Of a stretch of DNA of 64,000 nucleotides, positions 52,528 to 63,656 are shown in pieces. The notes under the pieces are model-generated. The model ran no database searches. It worked only from the letters and a program-made list of their open reading frames with translations, and was not told the DNA's origin. The first letter of the stretch is position 1. Every line of letters begins with the position of its first letter. The DNA comes from Spirodela intermedia (Eukaryota; Streptophyta; Magnoliopsida; Alismatales; Araceae). The stretch spans positions 5,213,001 through 5,277,000 of the forward strand of contig LR746277.1 of the NCBI GenBank assembly GCA_902729315.2, read 5' to 3'. The translations under genes and the position numbers were made by a program.

Positions 52528-52788
52528 TCAATGGCCGTGCTGCGCTTGGTGCGCGAGGTGGCGGCGCTCCTCAGGGAGGGCGACGAGATAGGAGAAAATC
52601 ATCCCTCCGAAGCATACGTGGTAGAGGGGCTCGATGGAGCTCGTCTCGATGTACTTGTCATGGTACCTGTCGAAGCCCTTCGCGATTGACTTCTTCAGGT
52701 AGTCCAACGACATCATCGGCTTCAGGTGCCCCGGAAGCTCCCGGACCTTCAGGCCCTTGATCTCGTTGAAGAAGCTCCGCATCGCCAT
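52528..52788 (-). CDS. Small mitochondrial membrane protein, ATP synthase subunit f-like
   Basis: A single-exon gene for 86 residues. It starts MAMRSFFNEIKGLKVRELPG and contains DRYHDKYIETSS, PLYHVCFGGMIFSYLVALP (one probable membrane span, residues about 57-75) and EERRHLAHQ. I recall this pattern from a conserved plant family (Arabidopsis At4g30010), found in mitochondria and linked to the F0 part of ATP synthase as the plant subunit f/ATP17. The family match is firm by eye; the exact functional name is less so. The in-frame extension to 52821 begins with GTG, so the ATG at 52788 is the likely start. A GGCCCA/TGGGCC cluster lies 180-240 bp upstream. Confidence 0.75.
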   Translation of the reverse strand: MAMRSFFNEIKGLKVRELPGHLKPMMSLDYLKKSIAKGFDRYHDKYIETSSIEPLYHVCFGGMIFSYLVALPEERRHLAHQAQHGH

Positions 52789-52967
52789 GAGACTGCCCGG
52801 ATCGAAAATCTCCGATCGCACGGAAGCGACGAAACCCTAGCTCCCGAGCGTTCTCCCAATTTTCCCTCCCCAAGCAGTACGGTGGCGACGGTGTTATCGT
52901 GGAAGGAGGGACATTTTTGTCATTAACAGAAAAGTAAAGAGGCCTGAACATCGAATGATGAATGGGT

Positions 52968-53032
52968 CGGTGTTATTGGGCCGGTATGATTGGGCTCACA
53001 CGTTTGGGCCGACGGCGATCTGGGCCACATAA
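52968..53032 (-). promoter_or_regulatory. TGGGCC cluster of the subunit-f-like promoter
   Basis: Four motifs in 65 bp: attgggccgg, attgggctca, tttgggccga and tctgggccac. Site II motifs are characteristic of nuclear genes for mitochondrial respiratory-chain proteins in plants, which supports the assignment of the small gene. Confidence 0.6.
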
Positions 53033-53773
53033 GACACGTCTAGATTACCGTTGGTAATTAATGATGCCGAGGAGGGAGTTAAAGCCCCGTTGCCCATGGT
53101 GTCGTCTTCTCGGTTGTTCGTCGACTTAAATAGCAGTAGGCTAGACTGGAAGGTTCCTACATTATTAATTCATTAATTATTTACTCTAATAATAAATCCC
53201 AAATTGACCACGTCGGATGGTGTCAACGTAGAAGACGAAACTCGTGTATGGGCCCGGTAGGATCCTTCGCCTGTTCGCGCCACGTCGAACAGTACGTGAC
53301 GCTGATGCCGTGCCGCGGGGGTCAACCGCCCGGGGGAGTTGACATTACTGCCCGCTTGTGGAAGAGGCACTCTCCCACCATATTGACCGCCCCCATGACG
53401 GGTCATTTCTTCTAATAAATGCCATTTCTAATGACGGGTCGTCCTCGACGTAAAAGACGTGAAGGATGCCGTTCTCACTCTCCCTCTCTCTCTCTCTCTC
53501 TCGCGTTGCTTTCTTCTCTCGGTAAGCGCGACGCCCACGAGTGTCTCGTGGTTACGTGGGTTCGTATATATTCTCCGTCTTTTGGCCGAGCTCCAGCCAC
53601 GAAGAAACTTCCCAAATACGTCGACGCGGGGAAGCAATCGCCTGAGGGGATAAAGGAGAGTAGCCTCCCCCCCACCCTAACTTCACCACCGCCGGCGATC
53701 ATTGAGAGAGCCGCCCCTCCCCTCCGCCGGCGGCCTTCTGCCGGAGACGCAGGGGACCCCAGTGATTCGTGGA
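53033..53773. promoter_or_regulatory. Divergent spacer and ORP4-like leader
   Basis: Lies between the oppositely oriented subunit-f-like and ORP4-like genes. It holds a CT run at 53480-53502 and GC-rich leader sequence. No coding frame with a domain was seen. Confidence 0.5.
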
Positions 53774-55630
53774 ATGGTACTGGCGTCATGAACCTCACTG
53801 AACACCTGGGTCTCCTCCGTCGTCTCTTCTTCGCCTGGTTTCGATTTCTCCCCGAGCTTGAATTCGGGTCTTCGTTTTTTATCGTGGGTTTTATGACAGA
53901 ACAGTCTCGCCGGCGCTGCCGTGGCCGAAGTTTCTCTATCGTTGTCTGTGTGTTATTCGAGGCTCGCTGGCGTCACCTCTGACAGCTCTTGAGGTTGGCA
54001 GGTCGTCGAGACGGAGAAGCAGCAGCCGGAGCGGAGAGCGGTGCTGACGGCGCCGCTCTCTCTGGAAGGCGGGCTGACGGCGGAACACCGGACCCCGACC
54101 ATCGTCCAGCGCGTCCTCGGCCTCTTCCGCAGCGTTCGACCGGGAACCGATCTCACCCACTTCCAGGTGACCCTCACCCCCGTCCTCCCCCATTATTCCC
54201 TCCTCTTCGGTTGGGGTTTCTGCCCTCATGTGATCATCCCCTGCCTTCCCATGCAGCTTCCCCCGCAGTTCAACCTGCCCAAGTCCCAGCTCCAGTGCTA
54301 CGGGGAGTCCGTCTACTGCATCGCTGGGGACATACTGAGGCAATGCGCCAGAGGGGAGACCAGCCTGGAGAGGCTCACCGCCGTGGTGGCCTGGAGCATA
54401 TCGATGGTCAGACCTCTCGCCTTCGGCCAGGCTCCCTTCAACCCAGTCCTCGGCGAAACCCATCACGTCTCCAGAGGATCCCTCAACGTCCTCCTCGAAC
54501 AGGTCCCCTCTCTCCCTCCTTCCCTGACTCCCGCTCTGAATCATCAAAACATCTCGTCGTTCTGCTGAATCCCTCCTCTCCTCCTGCAGGTCTCCCATCA
54601 TCCTCCCGTCTCCGCCCTCCACGCGACGGACGCTGAGGCGAAGGTGGAGCTCGTCTGGTGCCAGAACGCCGTTCCCAAATTCAACGGCAAGCTCACCCCT
54701 CCCCCCCTCCCTTCTCCGTCCTTCCTCCGCCAGCGAGGGCCGGAAAACTGACCGAGCGAGCTCTCCACTTCCAGGCACCAGCGTGGAAGTTGTAATCAGA
54801 GGGGAGAGGCGGCTGAACCTGCTGAGCCACGGCGAGAGCTACGAGCTGAGCGTGCCGGCGCTTATGATCAAGTTCCTGCCGGTGCCGGGCACCGAGTGGT
54901 CGGGCATCGTCCGCATCCGGTGCAGGGAATCGGACCTCGAGGCCGAGCTCTGCTACCACCGGAGCCACTCCTTCCTCGGCCTGGGCGGCAACTCCCGCGC
55001 AGTCAAGGGGAAGATCTTCCGCTCCCAGACGGGGGAAACCCTCCGCGAGATCCACGGTCACTGGAACAGGTACTCACAGAGATCTAAAATTATAGACACC
55101 CTAGATTAACATCCTGCTCGAGTCAACGCCTCGGCTTCATATAATTGCACCCGTTTTTATATCCTCGGCACTCCACAACAGCAAGATCACGATGAAGGAT
55201 GTGTTCAGCGGGAAGATCTCCGTCCTTTACGACGCAAAGGAGGCCATCTCCAAGCTCCATCCTCCCATTCTCAAGGACCCGAAGGTGAGGAAGCCCACCA
55301 CCGTTGACTTATTTTCGATCAATATGCGGGGAAAATAATTCATGGGTTTCTCCGCGGGTGTTCTGATTCGTCCAGGGTTTGCTGTCGACGGAGTCGGCGG
55401 TTGTGTGGGCGGATGTCAGCGAGGCCGTGGTGGGCAGGGACTGGGACCGAGCGAGGGTAGCGAAGCGGAGGGTGGAGGAGCGCGAGAGGCGGCTGCGGGC
55501 GGAAAGGGATGCCAGCGGCGAGATCTGGGCACCCAGATTCTTCAGGGTGACGCCGAACAAAGACGGCGGCTGGGAATGCCGCCCCATCGCCCCCGAGGTC
55601 CCACCGGCTCCCATCGTCGTCTCTGTGTAG
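53774..55630 (+). CDS. Oxysterol-binding protein-related protein, ORP4-like
   Basis: A short ORP consisting of the lipid-transfer ORD domain only (no PH domain), expected to carry sterols and phosphoinositides at membrane contacts. Exons: 53774-53776 (the ATG alone, inferred), 54002-54166, 54257-54502, 54590-54686, 54775-55069, 55182-55284 and 55376-55630, giving 387 residues. Motifs in order: VLTAPLSLEGG, FRSVRPGTDLTHFQLPPQFN, LPKSQLQCYGESVYC, APFNPVLGETHHVSRG, and the OSBP signature EQVSHHPPVSALHA (EQ/VSHHPP split by an intron, His141-His142). Then MIKFLPVPGTEWSG, CYHRSHSFLGLGGN, AVKGKIF and the C-terminal VPPAPIVVSV. The exon at 54002 has a stop in frame just upstream, so the start must be spliced in. 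ATG|gtactg at 53774 gives MVVETEKQQ, in phase and of the expected length. Intron 4 needs a gc donor. Confidence 0.9.
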
Positions 55631-55646
55631 ATCCTTCCACACAAAT

Positions 55647-55684
<38 letters not shown>

Positions 55685-55773
55685 GTCTGTTCACAGTATC
55701 CCCTCCTTTAACGTTCAGTGTTTGCTTTGCCAGCAAGCATTTACGCGTAAATGATGTATATGCTCCCATATCC

Positions 55774-55805
<32 letters not shown>

Positions 55806-55830
55806 GGAGAGGGGGAGAGTATTAATACTA
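55631..55830 (+). repeat. (CT)16 and (GA)12 facing repeats in the ORP4-like 3' flank
   Basis: A (CT)n at 55651-55682 starts 21 bases after the stop codon. A (GA)n at 55774-55798 follows 90 bases later, continuing imperfectly to about 55820. In a transcript these could pair into a stem of about 24 bp. Confidence 0.85.
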
Positions 55831-57800
55831 TCGATTATATAATTTAATAAATTAAATAAATTAACCGGCAAAATGGGGATATTTATATTATATTATATTA
55901 CTATTATATTATTATTATTTTAGATTTTTTTGTAATAATTCTAAAGTGAAAGTTGCCGAAGCGTTTGGAGGGTTATGATAAGTCTTCATTATCATTAGTT
56001 AATAATTAGTAAATAATATAGTTTTAGCTTAACTCATGATAAATAGATTTATATTTGTGTTAAAGTGTGAAAAGTGGTTTTCAGTTGATTAACGTGAATT
56101 TTTAAGTAATTATGTGATTTTATACAAATTTATATGATTTTTATAATATTACTTTTGAGATAAATGAAGAAATAAAAATAAAAATAAAAATATAACAAAA
56201 TAGAAGGTACCTACTAGTCAACCATGCTCGTAAACATGTTGGAAGTGCAGTCGAGGAGGAGCCGTAAGCAAAGGCTTGAGCAGCTAGGACCGATAGGGGC
56301 ACGTGTGCACCACTCTCTTTCCACGTCACCGGTGGTCAGCCGGTTGTGAGGCAAAAAGTAGTTGTACATGTGGGAGAAAGAGATTTGCTCGCAAATATAA
56401 TATTATTATATATTTATTCGAAACTTTGGTACACAAACGATGTGAAACTAAACGCACGTCACAACTTTCTCAAAAAGGGTTTGATGATTTTAATATCTAA
56501 AATATCTCTTATTTATAACAGAAATATACCATGATGACATTATTTAATAAGGGTATTAGAGTACTTATGTCAATCTCTATCATGTAGGCGAGCAACCGAC
56601 GTGGGTTTAAATCTTCTTAGAGCCAAAACTCATATTTTTTATCTGATTATCGTGACTTTTCTATAGATCGTCGATGAAGGATTAAGCCGCCATAATCATT
56701 AGATCATCAATGAAAATCTCGTCAATGTGAGTCATGGAGCATTGTTACTAAAATTGTTGAATGATACATGATAAAATGATCGTGAATCTATCTAGTAAAA
56801 TATCTCTGATTGATCGACGAATAAGTTACCGTTGAGAAGAGGATGATTTACCGAGATACGAGTTATCACCTCCTGAGAGCATATCAGATGCGATGAAGAG
56901 CCTCCTCTTATTGTGCGGATTTGAGGATGAAGCTCATTGACATGTGCCCTACCTTCATCTAACTCCTTTCCGTTAAATGACAACTGTTAGAGTGTCGTAA
57001 AGTCACCATTTTTTCACTCTATTGGGTGACAGCCATCAGAGATGATTTGACGACTTATTTCATTGATCTCTAGATTTTACAAGGAGATCTAGAGATTGCT
57101 CACATCGTCCTTGTCTAAAGAAAGCTTTCGAAGCTATGAATATTACATGACGATCCTTCTGAATGCTTAGGATTTCAGTGTATTACCGACACATCATTAT
57201 TATAATATCGGAACTCTGTTTTCCTACTTTCAACTTACTTTTCACTTCATTTAGTGATAATTTGTGTGATTTAAATTTACCAAAATATATTTTATTTAAT
57301 TATGATTCTTTCGGCTTTTACTGATCTTAATTTGATCAATTAAATCGTTTGTAATCACTTACGTAAAAATCGTCAGGCGAAACTCTATTTCTACTTGATT
57401 CATATTCGCCGGGTGCTGACATCATCTTGACGTCCACACCTTTATTTTCCTTTTTTTATGAATTTTAAATATATTTTATTTTCATTTCCTAGTGTACAAT
57501 TCATAAAAAAAAAATTATTTGAAAAAAATTCTGAATAATTACCTGATATTATATTACATCCCTATGATCGACTTGGAAAATTATCACTATTTTTTGAAGT
57601 TTTATTAAATTATAATTGATATATGTTTTTTAGAAATACTTCTAAATATCTCAAAATTTGTATTTTCTAGTTTTATAAATTTTAAATTTACGTGATTTAC
57701 TAAAGATTTTTATTCCGGAGACACGGTATCTGCGATGAAGTAGTCACGGTAGAGTATATTGTGTCCGGATTCTAAGATATGAGGGGGAAGTGGCGGCTGG
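55831..57800. other. AT-rich intergenic region without recognisable genes
   Basis: Very AT-rich, with poly-A/T stretches and no credible ORF. A small inverted repeat (atctctaga ... tctagagat) lies at about 57070-57100. The less AT-rich part at about 56200-57150 may be mobile-element debris, but nothing proves it. Confidence 0.5.
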
Positions 57801-57926
57801 ACCAATCACAGCCCTCCTCGTGATCTCGTCTGGATAAATCTCAAAACCCCTAGAAATGAAGGAATTTATATGCCGACCAGGAAACGAGAAAGATCTGATG
57901 CTGCTGCTGCTGCTCTCGCGTCTGCC

Positions 57927-59720
57927 ATGGCGACTGTCATCTCTTCGTCTCTCCTCCCCTCCTCCTCCCGGCGCCATGGTGCCGGGGCCCTGGTTTCTCG
58001 GCGCGTTCCCTCCAGCAAGTGCAGGATCGCCCTCCGATCTCAAGGCCGCGTGGTCTCCGCCGCTGCGTCCGCCGCTCAGCCGGCAGTGGGGGCGCCGGAG
58101 GATCTCGTCGAGTCCGTGCTCTCCAAGGTTTCGATCCGCCGCCCAACCGCCTACTCGTATTTTGCAGACACGGAAGGGCAGTGTTTAGAGGAGGGGATTA
58201 GGCGACGAATCCGTGGGAAGAGGTAGTCACAGGAACCCTAGTGGTGATTGCAGGTGAAGGGAACGGATCGGGGAGTCCTGCTGAGCAAGGAAGGCCACGC
58301 GCAAGTGGACAAGTTGACGGCGGAGCTCTCCAAGTGCTGCGTGGAGGAGCCCGTCAAGTGTCCCCTTATATTCGGAGGTAAAGAACGGATTATCGCCTGG
58401 AAATCGAATTGAAACACAAACATAGCAAATATATATGTAGAGAAGATACTAATTCTTCGGTGGACCGTACTTGGTGAGATGTCATTAGTAAAAGTCAATG
58501 GAAGTTTAGAGTAGTTTTTGTTTATACGCAATCGGTATGCATCTCCTGATCCGGTTCATGTTAACTATGTTGAACTCCTACTCAAGAACTGCCGCTTTCA
58601 ACTTGCCTGGCAACAGCGTCTATCTTTCAACTTGCCTGCCAACTGCCGCTTTCAGTGAACTGCATTGAATCTGGCAATCATCGACAATCTTTCGAGGGTG
58701 TGACTTCAATTATTGTTGAAATGGGATCGATGTCTGCATTTTAGATCTGGAAGAATTTTATATCATTCATTTTGTGTTACAGGGATGAAAATTAGTTGTG
58801 TTCCTCCAAACATTAGATAAAAAATCTGCGGATAAATCTTATTTCATAAATTTAAGCTCAATGGGGATTCTATTTCCGTAGAATGTCGGATTAGATAATT
58901 CGTTCATGCTGGCGTTATCCTTGTTCCTACTGTTCATCATTTCTCCTCATTCGAAGGACAATAATCAGTACTCACACCGTAGATCAGAGTGACATCATCT
59001 CCTTGTTGATCTTATTTCTTGATGTATAGAATGGGACGTGGTGTACTGCTCAAACCCAACATCTCCTGGAGGCGGCTACCGGAGCACTATTGGCCGCCTC
59101 ATCTTCAAGACAAATGAAATGATTCAAGTCGTGGAAGCTCCGGATTCTGTGAAGAACAGGGTTTCGTTCTCTGTGTTTGGTTTCCTTAACGGGAAGGTCT
59201 CCCTAAATGGTAAATTTTTCAATCTCCAGAACCCAGATCTGCTTCTTACAGCAACCATTTAAAAGCTGTGCAGCTGCTTGAAAATTATTTGGAGTTTTTT
59301 TTTAAATTTTGAACATCATCATTTGATCAGCAAACCCCATATATTGGACTAAGTTTCTGGGGAATCATAGTGCGATGATTTCTTCTCATTTCATGTTCTT
59401 CTACTTATATCCATCTATACTCTCCTTTCTTCAATCCCCATGGTATAATCTAATGATTTTTTCTCATCTCATATTCTTCCGCTTCTATCATTTTATATTC
59501 CCATTTGTTCATCCCCTTGTTCACACTTCACATCTTTAACTACCCTGATGTTGGCATGAGAATTATAATACAATAATATTTTTTTTCTGATTTCATTTCA
59601 CCCTGCTTGTATCAATCTGTGTTCCCAGTTCATACAAACACTCTGCGTCGTCATCTGCACTTGATTATTTGTTCTTATCCCCAGAGGCCAGGATAAGGTT
59701 TCAGAAAATAGAATAGAATA

Positions 59721-59775
<55 letters not shown>

Positions 59776-60054
59776 TATATTCTCATTCCATATTGGCCTG
59801 GTTTTTCCGACTGCTTGTCATCTCTGTCCATGTGATCCAACCTTGGCATTTATTCCCTTCCAGGAAAGCTGAAGGTGCTGAGCGATAAGTGGATTCAAGT
59901 CATATTCGAACCCCCCGAGCTGAAGATCGGAGCGTTTGACTTCCGATACGGTGGCGAGAGCGAGGTCAAGCTAGAGATCACCTACGTTGACGAGAAAATC
60001 CGGCTGGGGAAGGGATCCAGAGGTTCTCTCTTCGTCTTCCGGAGACTCGGATAG
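57927..60054 (+). CDS. Plastid-lipid-associated protein, fibrillin FBN6/PAP8-like
   Basis: Fibrillins are lipocalin-like plastid proteins associated with plastoglobules, thylakoids and envelope. Exons 57927-58127, 58254-58377, 59030-59209 and 59864-60054 join with GT-AG introns to 231 residues. The N-terminus MATVISSSLLPSSSRRHG is a Ser/Arg-rich transit peptide. The mature part has APEDLVESVLSKV, KGTDRGVLLSKEGHAQV and VEEPVKCPLIFGEWDVVYCS, then NPTSPGGGYRSTIGRLIFKT and SFSVFGFLNGKVSL. It ends with WIQVIFEPPELKIGAFDFRY and ITYVDEKIRLGKGSRGSLFV. These are the PAP/fibrillin blocks as I recall them for PAP8 (At5g19940). An in-frame ATG at 57870 would add 19 residues; I chose 57927 because family members begin MAT-Ser-rich. 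An overlapping ATG in another frame at 57856 may act as an upstream ORF. Confidence 0.88.
59716..59779 (+). repeat. (AAT)n/(GATAAT)n microsatellite in fibrillin intron 3
   Basis: Trinucleotide run, interrupted in the middle by gataat copies. The intron (59210-59863) is otherwise AT-rich. Confidence 0.9.
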
Positions 60055-60572
60055 TTACACCGCGCGTACGCCGTATCTTTTGCCCCAGTGCTGCACATTT
60101 GCATGTGCCCCCCTGTCATGTTCCTCTTTTGTGTTTAAACCTTATCGCCTTAAATAATCACGAAGTTTGCTCGCATATTATGGATGGATTCTTCCGGAGG
60201 GTTAAAAACGAAATTAGTAGGATACTTCGACAATTATTGTTAATTTACTAAATCCATGGAAATGTTGTATTTTATAGGGGAAAACTGAAAAATGTTTTCA
60301 CGACCGAAGCGGGCTTTCGCGCTATCCGCAAACTGACACGTGCAATGCTATCATTGGTTTTCGTACACAAAAGCTATCGCTTTCCCGTCTCGGTAGCTAT
60401 GTGGTCCTATTGGGCCTCATTAACGTACCATGCCCATTATAATAAAAGCCCATTAATGACGACTGGCCTGGTCGTGTGTTTATGTGGCCCATATTCGAGC
60501 GCAGTGGCGGCAAGAGAGGGCGAGCGGCGGAGATATCAAACTTCGGGTGATATCCTCCGCCGCCCCGCTCGA
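60055..60572 (+). promoter_or_regulatory. Spacer and RlmH-like promoter with GGCCCA motifs
   Basis: Between the fibrillin stop and the RlmH-like ATG. Motifs attgggcctca (60409), aaagcccatt (60447) and gtggcccata (60485) lie 80-165 bp upstream of the ATG, in line with a site II promoter of an organellar gene. Confidence 0.5.
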
Positions 60573-62420
60573 ATGGAGGTTTTCGCGAGAGCCAAGACGG
60601 CGAATCCGCATCCTCTACCAGGTGAAGCTCTAGGAATTCTGAGAATCCTGCCATTTTTCTTGATTCTATTCAACCTGAGACGAATCTGAGGTCTTCTTGT
60701 TGGTCCATCTCTTCCCGGGAGTAGAAGCTGGGAGGAGTACCAGATGTCCCGGACAGTCGGTGGTGAGTCGCTTGTTCTCCGTTACATCGTCGTGCGGGCG
60801 GTCGTTCTCTTTCTGGATTGTTTTTGCTCGAATTTTGTTGGGGCTTCCATGACTGCGTTAGGGGAGATGTTGCCTGAAGTAGAAGAAGTTCGCTGAGACT
60901 GAAATCTGAAGTGACAGGATGTTAAATAATTATAATAGCGTGGTTTTTTTTTTTTTTCCTTCCAATTAAGTCTCGTGCCAGAATGTGATGAAAAGGGTTC
61001 CCCGCTCAACTACCTCTCTTTTCCTCAATTCTAACGAGAAATTTCGCATTCTTGCTTTAGTTAAATCTCTAACAGGCGGGGGATCTTGACCAATTCCCAC
61101 AAATGGTATAACCTAATGAGAATTTCACAGCACACATTAGTACCTAGTTTTCCAAAATAAGCAGCCCATCTATCCATTACTGTGGGAAGAGTTGCTGTTG
61201 ATTAAACATTTTCTCATCTCAATAGTTTATTACGGTGTAAATTTTATTTATGCTCATTTTATTTTTTTGGTTACAATGACGGCAGAGAGCAGTTCCCATG
61301 CGTATACTAACCGTAAGCAAGAAGAGGTCCCAGGGAGTGCAACTCCTGGTTGAAGAATACGAGGAGAAAGTGAGACACTACTGCAGTCTGGATATTCTCC
61401 AGATTAAATCCAATCCGAAGAATACTCGGTATTTGGGTCCCTTTTCTGGCATGCAGGGAGATTTTGAACTGATACCTGTTATAAGCTCGAAAATTTTACC
61501 TACTGCGGTCTCGTCGTCCATTCTGTATCATTCGTCTATTAGATTCAACACAATTCAAAGCCCAATTTGCATAGTATTCATTTTTATTGATGCATATTAA
61601 ACCACATGCCATCGTTTGTCTTACTTTTGCTGTGCTTGTATCTCGAGCAGTGATGTGAAAGCCCAGATTGAGGGAGAAGACATTCTTGTCATGCAGAATA
61701 TCAGGCCTGAAGATCTGGTACAATGTCAACTTTGATATATATACTCTTATCATCTTGAAAGTTCATCTGGCGTACTTTGGTGACGATTGTAAAAAGGCTG
61801 CAGTTATGTAGCTTCTTTCCCTTCCCAGTTATGATTGAAATATTTTTTTTTGCTGCTTAAATGATATCACTTTGGATCACCTTGTCACCCTCTTTTGTAC
61901 AAATTTTAACACCATATATTTTTTTAATCCTTAGCATCTTTTGTTTTTCTGATTTTTTATCGGAGCAGACTGCTGAGCTCATGGTTATTCATTTACACAG
62001 GTGATCATGCTAGATGAGAAAGGAAGGGATATTGGGTCGGCAGAAATGGCTGAGTTGGTCAGAGATGCTGGGGAAACAGTACGCTCTCGATTCCCATTTT
62101 CTCAATCCTACGATCTGGCCGATTAAAACATGTTCTTGGTGATGCCGACGTGAATAATAGAAATACCGTGTGCCGTTTCCATCAATAAACTCGACTGTTA
62201 GAACTCTGCCTCCCATAATGTAGCACAGGAGTTTCTTTCACGGACTCAGTCATGACCAGTTAGGGATGCTTCCTGCTCAGACGTTCTGACCCCTTCTCAA
62301 GTACACACGGTTGATCAGTGGTTAACTCATGGTGCGTTTTCAGTCTTTACATATCATAAGAAGACAGGCTCTCATCATGAGTATAAGCCCATGGAACTTT
62401 TTGTGGGTTTTTATCCTGGG

Positions 62421-62475
<55 letters not shown>

Positions 62476-62551
62476 TTTATTATGGGTTTCGGTTCTAGTT
62501 TGGGCAATCACTTCTGCATTGAGAATTCATAATTTTAAAATTCATTTGTTG

Positions 62552-62582
<31 letters not shown>

Positions 62583-62666
62583 TACTTACATTTATTATGG
62601 GTTTTGGGTCTAGTTTGGGCGATCACTTTTACAACGAGAATTCATAATTTTAAAATTCACTTATTG

Positions 62667-62714
<48 letters not shown>

Positions 62715-63353
62715 GTATGAGGGGGGGGGGGGGGATTGGATGTAGGTATGACTTTTGTACAACCCCGAGGTGGACAGTGATCGGTTGAGACAGCCAATAA
62801 GTCACAATCGATCATGTTCTAAAAAATACTAATAATTCTTTTTAAAAATATAAAAATCCTTCATTTCTGGAGAAAATAACATTTTGGCTTATCGGCAGAA
62901 ATAATTCTAGCGACTTAAACGCCGCCGCAGTGTCCACGTCGCGCGTTGAAAACCTGCCAAATTAGAGCTGTACTTTTTTCTTCAAACTGTGCTGCATGGA
63001 TTCCATCGTCTCACATACAACATCTTAGCATGCTGATTAGTTAATGCTTCGGGGTGGCCCCTTTCTAGGGATCATCGAGGCTTGTGTTCTGCATCGGCGG
63101 GCCGTACGGGCACGGATCACAGCTGCGGGCGCGCGCCAATGTGGCTATCAGATTGTCCTCCATGGTTCTGAATCACCAAATCGCACTACTCGTGCTGCTG
63201 GAGCAGCTCTACAGGTGATCCGTCCTCTCCCTCTCTCTCTGTCTCTCTGTCTCTCTCATGATCCCGTGCCCTTCTTCTGTTCTGATGTTGGGTTTTTTCT
63301 TCTGATATTTCAGAGCGTGGACTATTCTGAAAGGGCAAAAATATCATCACTAG
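60573..63353 (+). CDS. RlmH-family SPOUT methyltransferase, organellar
   Basis: Bacterial RlmH methylates N3 of pseudouridine 1915 in 23S rRNA. The plant homologue (Arabidopsis At5g10620 type) should act on plastid or mitochondrial rRNA. Exons 60573-60621, 60728-60762, 61286-61428, 61651-61717, 62001-62078, 63069-63214 and 63314-63353 join in phase to 185 residues. The first two small exons give a short basic leader (MEVFARAKTANPHPLP, then RCPGQSV). The body follows: RAVPMRILTVSKKRSQGVQL, DVKAQIEGEDILVM, VIMLDEKGRDIGSAEMAEL. The SAM-binding glycine loop FCIGGPYGHG comes next, then the C-terminal knot helix (LSSMVLNHQIALLVLLEQLY) and RAWTILKGQKYHH. The body and C-terminus match the bacterial fold closely. 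Introns 5 and 6 carry CT repeats. The exon 1 join is chosen from phase and from the conserved GQSVRAVP. Confidence 0.9.
62420..62735 (+). repeat. Duplicated 87-bp unit between three (CT)n tracts, RlmH intron 5
   Basis: CT tracts at about 62422-62470, 62557-62581 and 62672-62711 alternate with two copies of a unit running from ttacatttattatgggttt to ttgttgggttt or ttattgggttt (62471-62556 and 62583-62671). A G-run (about 62720-62734) follows. The copies differ at about a dozen sites. Confidence 0.9.
63223..63258 (+). repeat. Imperfect (CT)n at the start of RlmH intron 6
   Basis: Begins about 8 bases after the gtgatc donor at 63215, in a 99-bp intron (63215-63313). Confidence 0.85.
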
Positions 63354-63656
63354 ATGGAGTGCGGCTGCTCAATATCCCGTACCTTTTCTTGTACATGCCG
63401 TTGTGTCTGTACACGCCCTTGGTGGGCCCCAACCTTTATCACACCTCTGCCGCCCGAGACATAACTTCCGGGAACGTACTAGATTGCGGGTCGAAACGGA
63501 CCCACGTCAGCGGGAACACGTCGGGAGGCCATGGAGCGGCCACGTCATCAACTCCACGCCCGCGATTCGTGGCGTCTCTCTGTCTGCTCCTGAGTGCCCG
63601 ACCCACGCCTTCTTCTTCTTCCCGCCCTTTCGCCGTCGTCCGTCACCCTGACGGCG
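63354..63656 (+). promoter_or_regulatory. 303-bp spacer between RlmH-like and CRY-DASH genes
   Basis: Must hold both the RlmH-like 3' UTR and the CRY-DASH promoter/leader. A gtgggcccca motif lies at about 63422. No coding sequence is assigned. Confidence 0.4.
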
